Shown here: positions 34,345 through 42,699 of the stretch, piece by piece
How positions within the stretch are numbered: position 1 is the first letter of the stretch
Layout of the letters: every line of letters starts with the position of its first letter
NCBI RefSeq assembly: GCF_047795645.1
Contig: NZ_CP181045.1
Span: forward strand, 2,046,001-2,110,000
Length of the DNA: 64,000 nucleotides
From: Salipaludibacillus sp047795645
GTDB lineage: Bacteria > Bacillota > Bacilli > Bacillales > Salisediminibacteriaceae
Reading direction: 5' to 3'
Position numbers and translations under genes: made by a program
The notes under the pieces: model-generated
The model's input: the letters and a program-made list of their open reading frames with translations, nothing else
Database searches by the model: none
What the model was told of the DNA's origin: nothing

Positions 34345-35223
34345 TTAGTACCGTTTACTGAATTTGTTTCTAATATACACCGCTACTGAATTCATGAATA
34401 AAAGCATACCAAGTAATACAATAATTCCTGCTGCAGCAATAAAATGGAATTCTTCTTGAGGACGATTCGTCCAGTTAAAGATTTGAATAGGCATCACTGT
34501 GAATTCAGATAACATTCCATCAGGTAAAAATGCAATGTAAGTTAATGCTCCAATCATAATAAGCGGTGCTGTTTCTCCGATAGCTCTTGAGAGCGCAAGA
34601 ATATTCCCTGTTAAAATACCTGGTATGGAAGCTGGAAGGACTATATTTTTAATTGTTTGCCATTTTGTAGCTCCCATAGCTAATGACCCATCTTTCATTT
34701 CGTTCGGAACGGACCGTATCGCTTCTTGAGATGCTACGATAATAATGGGCAAAATTAAAAGAGCCATTGTCATACCACCTGCAAGCAAACTTCTACCAAG
34801 ATCTAGACTTCGAACAAATAATGTTAATCCTAATAATCCATATACAATTGATGGAACACCCGCTAAATTTGCAATATTCATTTGAATGAAACGTGTAAAA
34901 CGATTTTTACCTGCATATTCTTCTAAGTAAATCGCTGTACCAACACCTAAAACAAACGCAATGGGTGCAGTAATTACCATCATCCAAATAGTTCCGAAAA
35001 GTGGGGCCAATATCCCCGCTTCATCAGCATTTCTTGAAGGGAAGCTTGATATAAAGTTCCAATTTAAATAACCAATTCCTTGAGTGAAAATACGTATTAA
35101 CAACACCGCGAGAAATAGGATTGCTATGGAAATTGCAAGACCGAAAACAAGAAATGCAAATTTATTTTTTAATAGTCTAGTTGGAATAGACTTCGACACT
35201 TTCTGATGATTGACTAATTCCAT
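34345..35223 (-). CDS. pstA: Phosphate ABC transporter permease PstA
   Basis: Membrane subunit of 292 aa with six TM segments and the inner-loop EAA-like motif (NEMKDGSLAMGATKWQTIKN, then GILTGNILALSRAIGETAPL) that contacts PstB. ATG 35223 has GGGAGG upstream; an earlier in-frame start lies inside pstC and lacks a site. The pstC stop is one base away, so the two are coupled. Confidence 0.95.
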   Translation of the reverse strand: MELVNHQKVSKSIPTRLLKNKFAFLVFGLAISIAILFLAVLLIRIFTQGIGYLNWNFISSFPSRNADEAGILAPLFGTIWMMVITAPIAFVLGVGTAIYLEEYAGKNRFTRFIQMNIANLAGVPSIVYGLLGLTLFVRSLDLGRSLLAGGMTMALLILPIIIVASQEAIRSVPNEMKDGSLAMGATKWQTIKNIVLPASIPGILTGNILALSRAIGETAPLIMIGALTYIAFLPDGMLSEFTVMPIQIFNWTNRPQEEFHFIAAAGIIVLLGMLLFMNSVAVYIRNKFSKRY

Positions 35224-35224
35224 T

Positions 35225-36163
35225 CTAATATTCCTCCCTAAACCGTCTAGAAATAACACCTGCTATCACATTCATCGCCAATGTAAATACAAACAAAGTC
35301 ATTCCTACAGCATAAATACTATAGTAAACCGTCGAACCAAACGTTGCATCACCTAGACTCACTTGCACGATGTAAGCAGTCATCGTTTGAATTGAAGAAG
35401 TAATATCGATAGCAGCTGTAGGACTTGCTCCACCAGCAACAGTGACGATCATCGTCTCACCAATTGCCCTTGAAAAAGCCAAAACAAATGACGAAATAAT
35501 CCCTGATAAGGCGCTTGGTATGACAACTTTAACAGCTACTTCGAATCTTGTTGAACCAAGGGCAAATGCTCCCTCTCGTATAGAATTTGGAACTGCATTC
35601 ATGGCATCTTCTGAAAGTGATGCAATCATTGGGATAATCATGATTCCAACGACAATTCCGGGGCTTAACGCATTGAATATTTGTAAATCAAAGAAATGAC
35701 GTAGTAATGGCGTTACAAATGTTAATGCGAAAAATCCATATACAATCGTGGGGATTCCAGCCAATACTTCTAAAACTGGTTTCACTATTTTTCTCACGCG
35801 TTCTGACGCATACTCACTCAAAAAAATGGCGGAACCGAGACCTAAAGGAATAGCAACAACAACTGCAATCAATGTAACCATTAATGTTCCATTAATGAGT
35901 GGCCATATTCCAAAGCTAGGGTTCCCTCCCATCGGATACCACTCTAAACTAGTAAAAAACTCAACAACTGAAACTTCTTCAAAAAATGTAAATGTCTCTC
36001 TTAATAGAGTAAAAATAATACCTACTGTTGTTAAAACTGAAACAAAAGCGCAAATAAATAAGAAAGTCGGTATTGCTTTTTCAGTTAATTTAAGACCTCT
36101 TCTATTTTGATGATTTTTTTTAATCAAGTCTGAAATACTTGGTTTATCTGAGTTGCCAGTCAT
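35225..36163 (-). CDS. pstC: Phosphate ABC transporter permease PstC
   Basis: Membrane subunit of 312 aa. A 30-residue cytoplasmic head is followed by six TM segments; the coupling loop reads NSIREGAFALGSTRFEVAVK and is followed by SSFVLAFSRAIGETMIVTVA. It forms the translocation channel with PstA. AAGGAGG lies seven bases upstream of the ATG. A hairpin separates it from pstS. Confidence 0.95.
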   Translation of the reverse strand: MTGNSDKPSISDLIKKNHQNRRGLKLTEKAIPTFLFICAFVSVLTTVGIIFTLLRETFTFFEEVSVVEFFTSLEWYPMGGNPSFGIWPLINGTLMVTLIAVVVAIPLGLGSAIFLSEYASERVRKIVKPVLEVLAGIPTIVYGFFALTFVTPLLRHFFDLQIFNALSPGIVVGIMIIPMIASLSEDAMNAVPNSIREGAFALGSTRFEVAVKVVIPSALSGIISSFVLAFSRAIGETMIVTVAGGASPTAAIDITSSIQTMTAYIVQVSLGDATFGSTVYYSIYAVGMTLFVFTLAMNVIAGVISRRFREEY

Positions 36164-36186
36164 AAAATATCCTCCTTATACAACAA

Positions 36187-36220
36187 AAGGAAGAAGAGAA
36201 TGGTGACCCTCTACTCCCTT
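36187..36220 (-). terminator. Intercistronic hairpin between pstS and pstC
   Basis: AAGGAAGAAGAG and CTCTACTCCCTT can pair with one mismatch and a G-U. A weak attenuator or processing site here would give more PstS than PstCAB, as is usual for binding proteins. Confidence 0.5.
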
Positions 36221-36244
36221 GAAATTCAATAATTTTAAATTTTC

Positions 36245-37261
36245 TTAGCGTTCAGCCTCAATTTTCTCTAAGTTATTCTCATAACTTTCATCTGTCGCGT
36301 TAACATAACCAACTTCTAGTGCAAGATCGCCTACATTTTCATTCATAAATTTCAAATATTCATATAAATGGTCTTCTTTAATCGATTCTTTGTTCACATA
36401 CGTATAGATTGGACGAGATAGTGGCGCATATGATCCATCATTAACTGTGTCATCAGTCGGCTCCACCGCTCCATCTCCGTTATCAATAGGAACAATTTTC
36501 AGTTTGTCTTTGTTTTCAATATAATACGCATACCCGAAATAACCTAGTCCATTTTCTCCACCTGCAACACCATTTACTAAAACGTTGTCATCTTCAGATA
36601 ATTGGGCGTCACGGCGCATTTCCTCTTCATTTAAAATGACTTCGTTCCAGTAGTCATAAGTACCTGAGTCATGTCCAGGACTATAAAATTCAATTTCTTC
36701 ATCAGGCCACTCATCGCGGATATCCTTCCAAGTTTCAACACCATTTCCTTCAATCCACATCATTTTCAGTTCATCAACCGTTAAATAATCGACAAAATCA
36801 TTTTCGGGATTAATTACTACTGAAAGTCCGTCATATGCCAGTTCTAATTCTATATATTCAATCCCATTTTCTTCAGCAATCGCTATTTCTTCTTCTTTAA
36901 TTGGTCTTGAAGCATTACTTATATCTGTTTCACCAATCGTGAATCGCTTAAATCCACCGCCTGTACCTGAAACACCAACTGAAGCTCTAATTCCTGGTTG
37001 AACTAAATTAAATTCTTCAGAAACTGCTTCCATAATTGGAAATACGGTTGAAGATCCATCAATCGCGATTTCACCTTCTAGTTCTCCTGTGTCTTCGTCA
37101 CTCGAATTCTTTTCATTATCTGATTCTTCATTAGCTGAATTATTGTCAGCATTATTGTTACTTTCTCCAGTATTTCCAGAAGCTTCGTTTTCTCCTTCAC
37201 CACAAGCAACCGTAAATGCCATAAGACCCACCATGATAATAGATAAGCTAGCTTTTTTCAA
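36245..37261 (-). CDS. pstS: Phosphate-binding lipoprotein PstS
   Basis: Extracytoplasmic phosphate receptor, 338 aa. The signal peptide ends in the lipobox FTVAC; a 45-residue Asn/Glu/Ser-rich linker follows. The binding domain starts with IAIDGSSTVFPIMEAVSEEF and contains SVGVSGTGGGFKRF and ISNASRPIKEEE, which hold the phosphate ligands. The second of two in-frame TTG codons (37261) has the right distance from GGAGG. First gene of the operon, behind a Pho box. Confidence 0.95.
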   Translation of the reverse strand: MKKASLSIIMVGLMAFTVACGEGENEASGNTGESNNNADNNSANEESDNEKNSSDEDTGELEGEIAIDGSSTVFPIMEAVSEEFNLVQPGIRASVGVSGTGGGFKRFTIGETDISNASRPIKEEEIAIAEENGIEYIELELAYDGLSVVINPENDFVDYLTVDELKMMWIEGNGVETWKDIRDEWPDEEIEFYSPGHDSGTYDYWNEVILNEEEMRRDAQLSEDDNVLVNGVAGGENGLGYFGYAYYIENKDKLKIVPIDNGDGAVEPTDDTVNDGSYAPLSRPIYTYVNKESIKEDHLYEYLKFMNENVGDLALEVGYVNATDESYENNLEKIEAER

Positions 37262-37349
37262 TTTCAACTTCCTCCTCAGATATTGTATCTTTTTCTAGTA
37301 TGTAACCTCTTGGCCACAAACTTAGTATAGTTCTTATTTATTAAGGCAG

Positions 37350-37388
37350 AATAAACGCTACGTAAATGATTTATTAATAGTTTGTAAA
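37350..37388 (-). promoter_or_regulatory. Pho box upstream of pstS
   Basis: Reading on the minus strand from 37388: TTTACA, TTAATA, TTTACG, TTTATT, each separated by exactly 5 bp (11-bp period). This fits the PhoP consensus TT(A/T)A(C/T)A in four direct repeats. A -10-like TATACT follows at 37329-37324. The operon should be induced by phosphate starvation through PhoPR. Confidence 0.7.
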
Positions 37389-37444
37389 TGAGTGAATTTC
37401 ATAATTTAGAGCCCTTGCGTCCCAAGGAGTTTGAGACACAAAAA

Positions 37445-37516
37445 AGGAAGTACCTCCCCAAGTCCTGTATAATGGTGGTTGACCAAAACAACCAAAAAGA
37501 CTGGAGGAAATACTCC
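37445..37516 (+). promoter_or_regulatory. IS leader able to hide the transposase ribosome site
   Basis: GGAAGTACCTCC (37445-37456) can pair with GGAGGAAATACTCC (37503-37516), which contains the ribosome binding site. The internal -10 (37467-37472) lies between the arms, so only transcripts entering from outside carry both. Confidence 0.5.
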
Positions 37517-37518
37517 CT

Positions 37519-38874
37519 ATGGCCATTATACGACAAACGAGCTTATTTAGCATTCAAGACTTATATGAGATGGAACCTACCCAACGTTATGAATCGATTA
37601 TTTCAGCGATAGATTTAGATGCGATCCACGATGAAATAACCAAAAAATCCCGACTTGGTGCACCCGTAGAGCTGAATTATGCGGCAATGGTTATTTCTAT
37701 GTTTGTACGAATCGTTGAGCGCATTCCAACGATGAAGGACTTAATAAAACGTTTGAATGATGACTTTATATTTAAGTTGAATTGTGGTTTTCTTGTGTCT
37801 GACAATACTCCCTCTGAAGCTGCCTATTCACGACTTATAACGAAACTGGATGACTCTATTGTTTTAGAGGAATCACAAGAGAAAGTTGTTCTTCAAGCCA
37901 TGGCGGAAGGCTTTATTATGGATGACACGGTCGCTATTGACGCCACCCATTTTGAAGCACGTGATCAAGCACCACCAAAAGAAGAAAAGCCAAAAGCAGA
38001 ACCTAACAAGCGTGGGCGCAAACGTAAAGACGAGCGAGAACAATGGCTGATGGAACAAGCAGAAAAGGAAGCAAATCTTCCACTTTTCGAAAAGAAAATA
38101 GAAGCTCAGTTGGATGTTCCTTTACATGAGTTACGTTCGGAAGTTCCTCAAGACCCTAAATGGGGTGTAAAGAAGAACAGCGAAGGAAAAAATGTCTTTT
38201 GGTACGGCTACAAAGGTCACTTAGCTGTTGGTACATCCAGTCAATACATTTTACAGTCCCTTTTTTCTTCTGGCAGTTTGAATGATGGAAAAGCAGCTAT
38301 TCCTTTATTAAAGGGAGTGGATGAATGCCTATCCTTGCCTTCTTTGGCCTACCAGACAATGGACGCAGGCTATGACTACGCCCCTATTTATGAACAAGTT
38401 CATCGAATGGGAAACCAATCTGTGATTGCTTATAATAAGAAAAATGAAGCAGAACCCATCGGGTTTGATAAACACTTTGCCCCAACCTGTTTTAGGGAAC
38501 ATTCCTATCGTTATGATAGTTTTGATGCCAAGTATGAAACGTTGAAATACACAAGTCCAAAAGAATGTAGCGACTGTCCTTTAGCTAACGAAGGCATTTG
38601 CCAAAAGGTTTATAAAGTAAAAATCACGACAGACCTCCGAAAATATACAGCACCAGCACGTGGTTCAAAAGCATGGAAACATCTATCCAAACGCCGCTCA
38701 GCAGTAGAACGCGTCAATGCTTATCTAAAGGAATATTATCAACTAGACAATGTACGTTATCGAACGGGAAAACGCGCAAAAGTTCATTTTGACATCGTCA
38801 CGCTTATTTATAATGCATCAAAATTAGCAAGTGATCGTATCAATTTACTGTTAAATCAGCAACAAGCTGCTTAA
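37519..38874 (+). CDS. IS1182-family transposase
   Basis: DDE-type transposase of 451 aa, apparently intact. Family features: an N-terminal region with RLGAPVELNYAAMVISMFV, DDTVAIDATHFEARD (first catalytic Asp), a Lys/Arg/Glu-rich linker, KGHLAVGTSSQYI, MDAGYDYAPIYE (second Asp), a four-cysteine segment (CSDCPLANEGIC), and near the C-terminus SKRRSAVERVNAYLKEYYQL (Glu). ATG has GGAGG upstream. A TATAAT at 37467-37472 is a probable promoter element. The G+C content looks slightly higher than in the neighbours. Confidence 0.93.
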   Translation: MAIIRQTSLFSIQDLYEMEPTQRYESIISAIDLDAIHDEITKKSRLGAPVELNYAAMVISMFVRIVERIPTMKDLIKRLNDDFIFKLNCGFLVSDNTPSEAAYSRLITKLDDSIVLEESQEKVVLQAMAEGFIMDDTVAIDATHFEARDQAPPKEEKPKAEPNKRGRKRKDEREQWLMEQAEKEANLPLFEKKIEAQLDVPLHELRSEVPQDPKWGVKKNSEGKNVFWYGYKGHLAVGTSSQYILQSLFSSGSLNDGKAAIPLLKGVDECLSLPSLAYQTMDAGYDYAPIYEQVHRMGNQSVIAYNKKNEAEPIGFDKHFAPTCFREHSYRYDSFDAKYETLKYTSPKECSDCPLANEGICQKVYKVKITTDLRKYTAPARGSKAWKHLSKRRSAVERVNAYLKEYYQLDNVRYRTGKRAKVHFDIVTLIYNASKLASDRINLLLNQQQAA

Positions 38875-39017
38875 AGAAATTTTTAAAAACGACATTATTA
38901 AAATTCTGCAGGTCTTTGAATTTTTAAAAAGGTGAATTATGAAATTGATTCAAATGTAGAATTTACAAAGAATCATATAGAAAATTTAGAATGATAGATT
39001 TATTAATCAGTTCACGA

Positions 39018-39060
39018 CAAAAAAACTGGACAAGCCGATTATCGACTAGTCCAGTTTTTA
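39018..39060 (-). terminator. Terminator of the MBL-fold gene
   Basis: ACTGGACAAGCCGAT pairs with ATCGACTAGTCCAGT (two mismatches); on the minus strand a run of seven T follows. Confidence 0.8.
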
Positions 39061-39062
39061 AT

Positions 39063-39803
39063 TTAGATTGTAACACTATAGCCTGTTTTTGCAATTGCTA
39101 CAGTTCCTGTATATCGTTCAGTAACTTCATCAACTAATTGTTGATGAACGCCAAAATGTGGCAAATGAGTAAGGAGGACAGATTTTGCTTGAGATTGATT
39201 TGCTAGCTTAGCAACATCAACACTATTCATATGGCCAAATTTCGCTGCAGACTGATTAGCATAAAAACTTGATTCTGCAATCAATAAATCTGTATCCAAC
39301 GAAAATGGAATAAGATTTTCGTCATACGTAGTATCAGCACTATAGATTAAAGACTTATTTGTTTTAGTCGAAATTACTTTCATCGCATAACAAGGAACAG
39401 GATGCGTTGTCCTTTGAAAATAAATTGTAAATGGTCCAATGTATATCGGATTCGACGAATCATATGACTGAACATCTGTATACGGTGGCTTAGCTAAATT
39501 AGTATAGGAATCATCTTCTTCACGATGTGCATAAATGCTTAATGGCTTTTTTGTTCGCTTTAAATTTATATCTACCACACGGCTGTATGTAAGTACTCCG
39601 ATATCAGCAATATGATCATGATGGAAATGGCTAATTACTGCAGCATCAATATCTCGAAGATCAAGAATGTTTTGTATTTGTGAAACCGCACCGCTTCCGC
39701 AATCTAAGATTATTTTCGTATCTTCTTCCTCAAGCAAGAAACAGCTAGTTGCTTCATTTTTTTCTGGATAAGCACCCCAAAATCCAATCACGGTTAATTT
39801 CAT
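39063..39803 (-). CDS. MBL-fold metallohydrolase (YhfI-like)
   Basis: A 246-aa metallo-beta-lactamase-fold protein related to RNase Z and Bacillus YhfI. Metal ligands are visible in SHFHHDHIAD (HxHxDH), in RTTHPVP (His), in YSADTTYDE (Asp) and in LLTHLPH (His). The long exosite arm of true tRNase Z is missing, so another phosphodiesterase-type activity is likely. GAGGGGGA precedes the ATG. It is monocistronic and lies between the IS and rpmA. Confidence 0.88.
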   Translation of the reverse strand: MKLTVIGFWGAYPEKNEATSCFLLEEEDTKIILDCGSGAVSQIQNILDLRDIDAAVISHFHHDHIADIGVLTYSRVVDINLKRTKKPLSIYAHREEDDSYTNLAKPPYTDVQSYDSSNPIYIGPFTIYFQRTTHPVPCYAMKVISTKTNKSLIYSADTTYDENLIPFSLDTDLLIAESSFYANQSAAKFGHMNSVDVAKLANQSQAKSVLLTHLPHFGVHQQLVDEVTERYTGTVAIAKTGYSVTI

Positions 39804-39910
39804 CTTGTATCCCCCTCGTACTCGTATTGTTACAATTTGTTCATTTGATTATGACAAAGTTCCGTTCGTAAAATTCTTTCAGTAATTCTATATGAAAAGA
39901 ATTTTTAACA

Positions 39911-39950
39911 AAAAGACTCCAACGATTATCTCTAATCATCAGAGTCTTTT
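39911..39950 (-). terminator. Terminator behind rpmA
   Basis: AAAAGACTC...GATTA / TAATC...GAGTCTTTT two-part stem. It ends the rplU-prp-rpmA transcript, so spo0B-obg do not follow as in B. subtilis. Confidence 0.8.
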
Positions 39951-39958
39951 CATATACT

Positions 39959-40252
39959 TTATGCCTCTTGTACTTCAGGATATACACTCACTTGTTTACG
40001 GCTACGTCCAACGCGTTCGAATTTCACAACGCCGTCTACTTTAGCAAATAATGTGTCGTCTCCACCTTTTCCAACGTTCACGCCTGGATAAATACGCGTT
40101 CCACGTTGGCGAACTAGAATAGATCCACCTGTAACTTCCTGTCCATCAGCACGCTTCGTACCTAGACGTTTTGATTCTGAGTCACGGCCGTTTTTTGTAC
40201 TACCTACACCCTTTTTCTGGGCGAAAAACTGAAGGTTTAATTTTAAAAACAT
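39959..40252 (-). CDS. rpmA: 50S ribosomal protein L27
   Basis: Ribosomal protein bL27, 97 aa. It carries the Firmicutes N-terminal leader MFLKLNLQFFA ahead of QKKGVGSTKNGRDSESKRLG; the leader is removed after FF by the protease Prp, encoded by the next gene upstream, exposing the tail that reaches the peptidyl transferase centre. ATG 40252 has GGGGGTGA upstream. Last gene of the rplU-prp-rpmA operon. Confidence 0.98.
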   Translation of the reverse strand: MFLKLNLQFFAQKKGVGSTKNGRDSESKRLGTKRADGQEVTGGSILVRQRGTRIYPGVNVGKGGDDTLFAKVDGVVKFERVGRSRKQVSVYPEVQEA

Positions 40253-40272
40253 GGTCTTCACCCCCTGCACTT

Positions 40273-40605
40273 TTATGATTTAATTTGTATAAACTGACGA
40301 TACTGTTCTTCCATCGTTTTCATGGAAACGAGCATGCCTTTTAGTAATAGTTGTACATTCTCATAAATGCCATCATTTAAATGTTCAGGAACACGGCAGC
40401 GGAGAAACCCTCCATCATCCTTCATTTCTACATGTAACTCTGTTTGGCATAGTTCAGCAATTGCATTCACCGTTCCAAATGAAACAGCAGAGGCACCAGC
40501 ACAGACAAGATCATGTCCATATGGACCTGATTCGGCGTGCCCAGACATCGTAAAAGAATGAATTGTTCCGTCGTTATTCCGATCAAACGTGATAGTAATC
40601 ATCAT
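40273..40605 (-). CDS. prp: Ribosomal-processing cysteine protease Prp
   Basis: A 110-aa protease (YsxB) that removes the L27 N-terminal leader. The catalytic His lies in SGHAESGPYGHDLVCAGASA together with the catalytic Cys, the family signature. ATG 40605 (first of two) has AAAGGTG upstream. Located between rplU and rpmA as in other Firmicutes, with short gaps. Confidence 0.96.
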   Translation of the reverse strand: MMITITFDRNNDGTIHSFTMSGHAESGPYGHDLVCAGASAVSFGTVNAIAELCQTELHVEMKDDGGFLRCRVPEHLNDGIYENVQLLLKGMLVSMKTMEEQYRQFIQIKS

Positions 40606-40621
40606 CAGCACACCTTTATCT

Positions 40622-40930
40622 TTATGCGTTGATTTTACCAATCGTTACTTTTGTAAACGGTTGTCGATGACCTTGTTTGCGATGGTAGTTCTTTTTTGCT
40701 TTATAAGTGAAAACAGTCAACTTTTTACCTTTGCCTTGTTTCACAACATTCGCTGTAACAGTTGCTCCTTCCAATAATGGAGAACCTACTTTTGTTTCAT
40801 CTCCACCAACCAAAAGAACACGATCAAAAGTAACTGTGTCACCTTCTGTTACATCTAGTTTTTCAATGGTAATTTCTTGTCCTTCAGTAACTTTCACTTG
40901 CTTTCCACCAGTTTCAATTATTGCGTACAT
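40622..40930 (-). CDS. rplU: 50S ribosomal protein L21
   Basis: Ribosomal protein bL21, 102 aa, with the usual start MYAIIETGGKQVKV, central VLLVGGDETKVGSPLLEGA and the C-terminal YKAKKNYHRKQGHRQPFT. ATG 40930 has GAAGGAGG upstream. First gene of the operon, behind a structured leader. Confidence 0.98.
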   Translation of the reverse strand: MYAIIETGGKQVKVTEGQEITIEKLDVTEGDTVTFDRVLLVGGDETKVGSPLLEGATVTANVVKQGKGKKLTVFTYKAKKNYHRKQGHRQPFTKVTIGKINA

Positions 40931-41045
40931 ATGCGCACCTCCTTCAATACTAAGACTCGCCATCATAGGTGCAAAATGTCACCATTAAGCTTGAAAACCT
41001 ACTCCGTGCGGTTGTAGCTCTTTGGGCGCAACCAAACAACTAACA
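40931..41045 (-). ncRNA. Probable L21 leader (autoregulatory mRNA structure)
   Basis: The 115 nt before rplU contain nested complementary segments on the minus strand (GGTTG with CAACC, AACC with GGTT, GGTG with CACC). A structured L21 leader is known at this position in Bacillaceae; assignment rests on position and these stems. Limits approximate. Confidence 0.55.
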
Positions 41046-41086
41046 AAGGACATCATATCACACATGAAAATGCCGTGTCAATGGGA

Positions 41087-42604
41087 TCATCCTTGTTTAT
41101 GAACAGCACTTTGTGTTCGTTCATTCCAACGCTTACGGGCTTCTTCTAAACCACCCATAAATCGAATCGTATATTCTCGATCATTTACTGGAACGAGAAA
41201 AATTTTTTTAGACAATAACTCTTCTAGTTTTAATAAACGAGACTGGCCATTATCTGCAAACAATTCATTTACTCTTTCTTCGATATCTATCAGAAAAGCA
41301 CCATCTTCTTGATATCTCATCGCAAACAGTTCTTCTTCTAAATCCCTCGCTATTTCTTCTGCTTTTCTTACTTGCCCTGTACCATTACAAGATCGGCACG
41401 TCGTATGAGTCGTTTCGAGCAAAGGTTTCCTCGTTTTTTTCCTCGTCATCTCGAGCAAACCTAGTTTCGTAAAACCTAAGACGTTTGTCATCGTTCGATC
41501 TTTTTGTAAAGAGGTTCTTAACATTTGTGTAACCTTAGCGCGGTCTTTATCAGAATCCATATCAATAAAATCTACCACTACCATGCCACCAACGTCACGA
41601 AGGCGAAGTTGCTCAGCAATCGTTTTTGCAGCTTGTATATTAATAGCTAAAGCCGTTTCTCTCAGCCCTTGCTTACCGGTATATTTAGCAGAGTTCACAT
41701 CGATTACCGTCATCGCCTCAGTATGATTAATATGTAAAGAACCACCATTCTTCATCCAAACAAATGGCTTCACTGATTTCTCTAGAAATTTATCTAATTC
41801 ATAAAAAGAAAAAATATTCTCTTTTCCTTGATAAAGCTCAACTTTAGATGAGTGCAAATTGGAAAGTTGCCTTTTTATGTACTGAAAGTCCTCTAATTTA
41901 TCAACGACAATTGTTGTATCATCATCCATAATAAAATCTCTTGTTATCCTAGCCAGTATAGAGGATTCATTATACAAAGTAGCCACTTTATTAGGCAAAT
42001 TACCTCCACTGTTAAAAATGTTGCTGTACATCTCTTTTAATCGGATAAATTCTTCGTGAACCAATTCCTCTTTAGCTTCATCAGCCAATGTACGAATAAT
42101 CACACCCTCATGATTCTCCACCCATTCACGTGCTTTCTTTCTCCAATTGTCACGAATGTCATCTGTCTTCATCTTTTTAGATACAGCAATATAATCTGCT
42201 TCTGGTAAGTACACAAGATATTTCCCTGGGAATGATAATAGTTCCGTTAATTTAGCTCCTTTTGATCCTGTTTCCTCTTTTTTCACCTGTACATTGATCC
42301 ACTGACCTTTTGTGACAAGAGATGTAATCGATGGTTCTTTAACTGGAGTATCTGAATCATTTATCGTCATAAAATGATGGTAAGCAACAAGTTCTTTTTT
42401 ATATAAAAATCCGTTTTTATCAGAACCAATATCGACAAATGCTGCATCAATTCCTGGCAGGATATCGATCACCTTACCTCTTATAACCGTTCCTGGTTGT
42501 GGACCTTCGAGTTTTGTGTCAAATAACCACTCCACTACTTTTTCATCTTCTACAATCGCGCCTCGGATAACATTCATCCATCTGTGAAGTATAATTTTCC
42601 GCAT
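41087..42604 (-). CDS. rng: Ribonuclease E/G family endoribonuclease
   Basis: A 505-aa RNase of the Rne/Rng family. It shows an S1 domain (about 35-125; GTVIRGKVIDILPGIDAAFVD), the catalytic Mg2+ site in MTVIDVNSAKYTG and VVVDFIDMDSDKDR, and the zinc-link CRSCNGTG that forms the tetramer. It cuts single-stranded AU-rich RNA in rRNA and mRNA processing. B. subtilis lacks this enzyme (it uses RNase Y), but several other Bacillaceae have it. AAGGAGG precedes the ATG. It stands between rplU and spoIVFB. Confidence 0.93.
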   Translation of the reverse strand: MRKIILHRWMNVIRGAIVEDEKVVEWLFDTKLEGPQPGTVIRGKVIDILPGIDAAFVDIGSDKNGFLYKKELVAYHHFMTINDSDTPVKEPSITSLVTKGQWINVQVKKEETGSKGAKLTELLSFPGKYLVYLPEADYIAVSKKMKTDDIRDNWRKKAREWVENHEGVIIRTLADEAKEELVHEEFIRLKEMYSNIFNSGGNLPNKVATLYNESSILARITRDFIMDDDTTIVVDKLEDFQYIKRQLSNLHSSKVELYQGKENIFSFYELDKFLEKSVKPFVWMKNGGSLHINHTEAMTVIDVNSAKYTGKQGLRETALAINIQAAKTIAEQLRLRDVGGMVVVDFIDMDSDKDRAKVTQMLRTSLQKDRTMTNVLGFTKLGLLEMTRKKTRKPLLETTHTTCRSCNGTGQVRKAEEIARDLEEELFAMRYQEDGAFLIDIEERVNELFADNGQSRLLKLEELLSKKIFLVPVNDREYTIRFMGGLEEARKRWNERTQSAVHKQG

Positions 42605-42699
42605 ACTGTTAACTCCTCCTTGTTGGAGAACATTCTTTGTTTTAAGTAACGTTCATTAGTCTAGAAAGGCTCGCTTTGAGCTTTGATAAAATCGAAGAA

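Larger units (their letters stand above)
37395..38946 (+). mobile_element. IS1182-like insertion sequence (ends tentative)
   Basis: One transposase gene with own promoter. The only inverted match found at the flanks is AATTTCATAATT (37395-37406) with AATTATGAAATT (38935-38946), 12 bp, giving about 1.55 kb. No target duplication is evident, so the exact ends are uncertain. The left end lies within 10 bp of the pstS Pho box. Confidence 0.6.

Noticed and set aside
37388..37612. Open frame across the IS left end and the start of the transposase
   Set aside because: It spans the Pho box edge, IS end and transposase start in another frame and has no ribosome site.
37395..38946. Firm IS boundaries and target duplication
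   Set aside because: Only a 12-bp AT-rich inverted match was found and no direct repeat, so the ends are given as tentative.
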